Shown here: positions 60,461 to 64,000 of the stretch, one piece after another
Position numbering within the stretch: position 1 is the stretch's first letter
Layout: every line of letters begins with the position of its first letter
Assembly (NCBI RefSeq): GCF_024622195.1
Contig: NZ_JANKBI010000006.1
Span: forward strand, 62,001-126,000
From: Murimonas intestini
Lineage (GTDB): Bacteria; Bacillota; Clostridia; Lachnospirales; Lachnospiraceae
Direction of reading: 5' to 3'
Length of the DNA: 64,000 nucleotides
The notes under the pieces: model-generated
The model's database searches: none
What the model was told of the DNA's origin: nothing
Seen by the model: the letters and a program-made list of their open reading frames with translations, nothing else
Translations under genes and position numbers: made by a program

Positions 60461-62830
60461 TTACTCACTGATAAGTGAATAAGGTGATATCTTCTTTATC
60501 CGCAATGATACAATAGCTGCCACTGCAAATCCAAACGCTGCTATAAATGCACAGATCCCTATAATAAGCGGCATGCAGATCACAAAGCCCACCTTCATCA
60601 TGCCAATTCCTGAAAAGAGCAGGCTAAAGAATGGATTTAGCCCCACGCATCCTCCCCATCCTCCCAGCAGCGCGCCAATCAGGACCACCGGAAGGAAGGC
60701 AAGGGCGTTCTGGAGAACAAGCTCTCCTGTGGTATACCCCAGCGCTTTCTGTATTCCAAGCTCCTGCTTCTTTCTTACAAGCAGGGTCTTTATGACAAGA
60801 TAGAGCACAAGTATGATTATCACTGCCGTCACAAGACTTACTACCACGGCCAGGACAGCCACTATATCCTGATAGGAAGACATGGAGCTTCTGATCATCT
60901 CATCTGCATTTACAGCATTTAGCAGATCCGCTGAACTGTCCATAAGTTCTTCTAAAAATTCCCCGGCCTTTATTCTGTCTTTCAGGTAGGCGTTGATCAT
61001 TGTAGGGGAAAATCCCTCATTGATCCGCTGATATGCCTCTGACGTCATGCACAGATCATGCCCCATATAATTTGAGCCCTGGATAAGTCCCGTTATCAGG
61101 TAATCCCGGCTTACATCTCCCTGTGTGACAGTAATTGTATCTCCCGGCTTTTTATCCAGAATTTCCGCCAGCAGCCCCCCAAGGGCCGTCTCATTATCAT
61201 ATCTTGGAAATCTTCCCTGATAAAGCCAATTGGTGTTATCTATCATATCAAAGTCATTCAGGATATATCCGTAGGCTTCGTAATTTTGTTCACATGTTAC
61301 CACTTCTGTTGAGAAATAGAACGCTTTATCTGTCCCCTCTTTTTCTCTGACATGCTCAAGAAGCCTCTCTGCCGCCTCCGGCCCGCCGGCCTCCAGCTGC
61401 AGGTGCGGTGTTTCACCCGCCACCATCTGGATAAAGATATCTTTTTCAATATTTATATTATAATAGAGGACTCCTGCAAACACAGCCGCAAATGTTACTC
61501 CCGTCACGATCAGCCCGATCAGAATATTCTGTTTTATACTGCGCACCAGCTGTTTTGCCGCCATTATTACAATAAGCGGCCCCCTTCCCTTATCAAGAGG
61601 AAAATAATTTTTCCTGAAGCTGTGAGTCTGAAGTCCTGTCCTCAGGGCTGCAATAGGAGGCAGCTTCCTGATACGCACAGATGAAGTAAAGGCAACAAAG
61701 CAGACAAGAACTTCTGTCAGTGCCAGAGTCAGTACAAATGCAGCCCCCGAAAAACTCTGCTCCCAGACGATCCCTGTCTGCATGGCATACATCAGAGACA
61801 GAGCCGGAAGTACCCCATAAGAACAGAGGATACCCAGCAGTCCGCCTGCCAGTGAAAGGACTGTAAACTGCATCAGAAATGTGCCTATCAGCTGGGAACT
61901 TGTGTATCCCAGAGCCTTTAATGCACCAATATTCCTGATCTCCTCCTCCACGCTGTTTTTGATCCTGAAGTTCACCACCACAAGTGCGATCAGCAGCAGA
62001 AGTACTGAAAAACCAACTATGATGCTGGTCCCGATAGATGAGGTCACAGTCCTGGCAGATTTGACAGACGCATAGTGATTGCTGTCCCACATAAGCCCCG
62101 CCCCATTACAGATGTTTCCCAGCTTAGTGCCATATACAGAGGATACTCTTTCATTATCATCAGGACCTGCCGCCTCAACAGCGTATACACATCCTGCCGG
62201 ACCGCTCCCGAGAGCTTCTTTGAGCATCCTATACGGCCTTTCCCCAAGCAGGAATCCTGTGATAGTGCTGTTGATCGTTGAGAAATAAATATCCTCATAA
62301 AAACCGGCTATTGTAAATGAAAATTCCTTTTTTCCCATTCCCGCTGTTACAAGTGTAATATGAAACGGCTCTCCGGTGCTGTAGCCGCCGCCCATTTTAA
62401 ACAGGTAAGGCAGATAGATGGGATCCTCCACCTCCTTATCGGTTTTCTCCATAATGGCTCCAAATGGTATGCTTCCGTCATCTGATGCTTCAAAGAAAAC
62501 TGCATTTCTGCTGTTCAGCCCATTTCCGTAGTAAAATTCTCCTGCTGCCAGCAGGGCAGGTATCTTCGCCAGCGAGATCACTCTTTTATCTGAAGCCATC
62601 TCCTTCTCGAAAGAAGTGAGCAGTTCTTCCCTGTCCTCCTGGACAGCAAACATAACATCCGGCGCTTCCTGCTGCAGTGCTTTTTTGTCAAAATTCTCCG
62701 TGTACTCAAACATTGTGACAAGTCCAAGGCTTAAAAACAGAGCAGAGACAAAGATAATAATAAAAAATGAAAGAGACTGTCCCTTATTCTTTCTGATATT
62801 GGCGAAAGCAAGTGATACTATTTTTCTCAT
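60461..62830 (-). CDS. FtsX-like ABC transporter permease (MacB/SalY type)
   Basis: 789 residues: N-terminal helix (SLSFFIIIFVSALFLSLGLV), a 220-residue extracellular domain, three helices with FtsX signature near 270-400 (IRNIGALKALGYTSSQLIGTFLMQ), a second N-terminal-like helix near 430, another extracellular domain, and a C-terminal FtsX triple helix (KQELGIQKALGYTTGELVLQN). The start at 62830 follows the ATPase stop by two bases; GTG at 62839 is possible. With the ATPase and adjacent kinase it fits an antibiotic-sensing or peptide/lipid export module. Confidence 0.92.
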   Translation of the reverse strand: MRKIVSLAFANIRKNKGQSLSFFIIIFVSALFLSLGLVTMFEYTENFDKKALQQEAPDVMFAVQEDREELLTSFEKEMASDKRVISLAKIPALLAAGEFYYGNGLNSRNAVFFEASDDGSIPFGAIMEKTDKEVEDPIYLPYLFKMGGGYSTGEPFHITLVTAGMGKKEFSFTIAGFYEDIYFSTINSTITGFLLGERPYRMLKEALGSGPAGCVYAVEAAGPDDNERVSSVYGTKLGNICNGAGLMWDSNHYASVKSARTVTSSIGTSIIVGFSVLLLLIALVVVNFRIKNSVEEEIRNIGALKALGYTSSQLIGTFLMQFTVLSLAGGLLGILCSYGVLPALSLMYAMQTGIVWEQSFSGAAFVLTLALTEVLVCFVAFTSSVRIRKLPPIAALRTGLQTHSFRKNYFPLDKGRGPLIVIMAAKQLVRSIKQNILIGLIVTGVTFAAVFAGVLYYNINIEKDIFIQMVAGETPHLQLEAGGPEAAERLLEHVREKEGTDKAFYFSTEVVTCEQNYEAYGYILNDFDMIDNTNWLYQGRFPRYDNETALGGLLAEILDKKPGDTITVTQGDVSRDYLITGLIQGSNYMGHDLCMTSEAYQRINEGFSPTMINAYLKDRIKAGEFLEELMDSSADLLNAVNADEMIRSSMSSYQDIVAVLAVVVSLVTAVIIILVLYLVIKTLLVRKKQELGIQKALGYTTGELVLQNALAFLPVVLIGALLGGWGGCVGLNPFFSLLFSGIGMMKVGFVICMPLIIGICAFIAAFGFAVAAIVSLRIKKISPYSLISE

Positions 62831-62832
62831 AC

Positions 62833-63591
62833 CTACCACCCCATCTCATCCAGAAAAGCAGTAAGTTTTTCATGCCGCTGCCCATCCCGGGGCTGGTATT
62901 CTCCCAGTCTGCATTCCCCGCAGACCACACCGTCCCGAAGATACAGGATACGGTTACCTCTCCGGGCTGACTTCAGGTCATGTGTAACCATAACGATACT
63001 CTGGCCCTGCCGGTGGAAACCGGTCAGCACATCAAGTGCGTCAGTGCTGGATGCAGAATTGAGCTGTCCTGTAGGCTCATCAGCGAATACAACCTCCGGA
63101 CTGTTGATCAATGCCCTGACAATGCCAACACGCTGGGCTTCCCCTCCTGAGAGCTGGGCCGGGAATTTCCTGTGTGTCTCCTCCGGGATCCCCACTGCCT
63201 CCAGCAGTTCCCTGGCTCTCTGTGCCACTGCCCTTCTGTCATTTGAAATAAGAAGCCCCGCAGCCATTATATTATCGAACACACTCATGCTGTCCATCAG
63301 ATATATCTGCTGGAAAACAAAGCCGCAGTGTTTTCTTCTGAACACTGCCAGCCTGTCATTTGAAAATCCTGATATCTCCTCCCCTGAAAAATATACCCTG
63401 CCAAGAGTGGGCTTATCCAGGCCTGAAAGCGCGTATAAAAGTGTGGATTTTCCTGCACCTGACGACCCCATTATCACAGTAAAATCGCCTTTCTGTATTT
63501 TTACGTCCAGGTTGCGCAGCACATGCTGCTGTATTCCCCCATTTGAAAATGTTTTACAAAGTTTGTCCGTGGACAATATGATCTCACTCAT
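62833..63591 (-). CDS. ABC transporter ATP-binding protein (LolD/MacB type)
   Basis: 252 residues. Walker A GSSGAGKSTLL near 45, Q-loop, signature LSGGEAQRVGIVRAL near 145, Walker B EVVFADEPTGQLN near 165 (catalytic Glu present), switch His in VMVTHDLKSA near 200. Energises the adjacent FtsX-like permease. The ATG at 63591 is preceded by GAGGTG; an ATG at 63609 would include that site. Confidence 0.93.
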   Translation of the reverse strand: MSEIILSTDKLCKTFSNGGIQQHVLRNLDVKIQKGDFTVIMGSSGAGKSTLLYALSGLDKPTLGRVYFSGEEISGFSNDRLAVFRRKHCGFVFQQIYLMDSMSVFDNIMAAGLLISNDRRAVAQRARELLEAVGIPEETHRKFPAQLSGGEAQRVGIVRALINSPEVVFADEPTGQLNSASSTDALDVLTGFHRQGQSIVMVTHDLKSARRGNRILYLRDGVVCGECRLGEYQPRDGQRHEKLTAFLDEMGW

Positions 63592-63707
63592 TCTGATTAC
63601 ACCTCGCATGTATTTTATGCACTCATATTACCACGCCGGTTCCTTAACAGTCTTTGCCGGTTCCTTAACGGATTCTTAAATCATTTAAGAATGCCTTGTC
63701 TGTCCTC

Positions 63708-64000
63708 TCAGAGCTTCACCTTCACCTCTGCAAGGAATCCATCCTCCAGATTTTTGCACACAAGGCTCCCTCCCATCTTCTCCATGAGATAATGGGAAAT
63801 ATACAGTCCCAGGCCAGCGCCGTCTTTTCCAGCCGTATTGCTGCCTCTGTAAAACTTTTCAAAAATCAGGGGAAATTCTTTTTCAGGCACCCCCGGCCCG
63901 TAGTCGCGGCAGACTATGGACAAATATCCCTGTCCTGTCTCTGCCGTCACTTGTATGGGCGTCCCTGCATATTTATATGAATTTTCAAATAAATTGTCGA
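63708..64000 (-). CDS. Sensor histidine kinase, C-terminal ATPase part (5' end beyond window)
   Basis: The frame is open to the right edge (97 codons visible). It shows the N-box DNLFENSYKYAG, G1 box DYGPGVPEKEFPLIFEKFYRG and G2 box GAGLGLYISHYLMEKMGG of HATPase_c, ending in EVKVKL. It should be a membrane sensor kinase with its response regulator gene beyond the window, next to the ABC/FtsX pair, as in the BceRS-BceAB type layout. Substrate or signal unknown. Confidence 0.92.
   Translation of the reverse strand, partial: DNLFENSYKYAGTPIQVTAETGQGYLSIVCRDYGPGVPEKEFPLIFEKFYRGSNTAGKDGAGLGLYISHYLMEKMGGSLVCKNLEDGFLAEVKVKL

Noticed and set aside
1..64000. CRISPR array, prophage, insertion sequence or tRNA genes
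   Set aside because: No spaced direct-repeat array, transposase, integrase or cloverleaf was seen; short repeats found are hairpins at isolated intergenic sites.

Overview
The window looks like chromosomal DNA from an anaerobic, low-to-mid GC Firmicute of the Lachnospiraceae (Clostridium cluster XIVa; Dorea / Faecalicatena / Clostridium scindens-hylemonae type). This rests on strong AGGAGG-type ribosome binding sites, TTGACA/TATAAT promoters, short intrinsic terminators, many small clostridial families and a heavy load of AraC-regulated glycan genes. The species cannot be fixed from this window. No rRNA, tRNA, CRISPR, phage or insertion sequence was seen. Most genes lie on the minus strand, with divergent regulators on the plus strand.

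Layout: 1-7.3 kb carries a metallophosphoesterase (cut by the left edge), a cytidylate-kinase-like protein, a DUF362 protein, an HD hydrolase and a heterodimeric ABC exporter divergent from a LysR regulator. 8.4-16.4 kb is a uronate locus: DhuI-like isomerase, KduD, KduI, an AraC regulator, a DctPQM TRAP transporter and altronate dehydratase UxaA. Unsaturated uronates and galacturonate would both converge on 2-keto-3-deoxygluconate. 16.6-24.2 kb holds a GH3 glycosidase and housekeeping or small genes (glutaredoxin-like, rhodanese lipoprotein, Dus, CarD-like, YkgJ-like, HD). 24.4-29.8 kb is a compact catabolic-looking unit: an SDR plus a 937-residue fusion of an old-yellow-enzyme/dienoyl-CoA-reductase-type flavoenzyme with an acetoacetate-decarboxylase domain, divergent from a PucR-type regulator. 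29.8-36.6 kb: Cfa, a domain-permuted GH3 with its AraC regulator, and a MarR-MATE operon. 36.8-48.9 kb: a class B PBP with BlaI/MecI-like boxes, a zinc dehydrogenase, an L,D-transpeptidase, MATE, AspS with a probable 6S RNA gene upstream, a DUF89 protein, a C39-like lipoprotein, and an AraC-ClpP pair. 49-54.7 kb: two GH78-type rhamnosidases and an AraC regulator. 54.8-58.6 kb: a cysteine-rich mini-protein, an alkyltransferase-like protein, an aromatic-rich leader peptide with a terminator ahead of a DRE-TIM aldolase, and HtrA. 58.7-64 kb: PtsI, then an FtsX/ABC pair and a sensor kinase cut by the right edge.

Together the GH78, KduI/KduD/DhuI, UxaA and TRAP genes suggest growth on pectin (rhamnogalacturonan) or glycosaminoglycan-derived sugars. 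The points most worth a second look are the flavoenzyme-decarboxylase fusion with its paired PucR sites, the aromatic leader peptide/attenuator, the two unrelated ketodeoxyuronate isomerases in one operon, the BlaI-type operator array around the PBP promoter, and dispersed hairpin repeats shared between distant intergenic regions.
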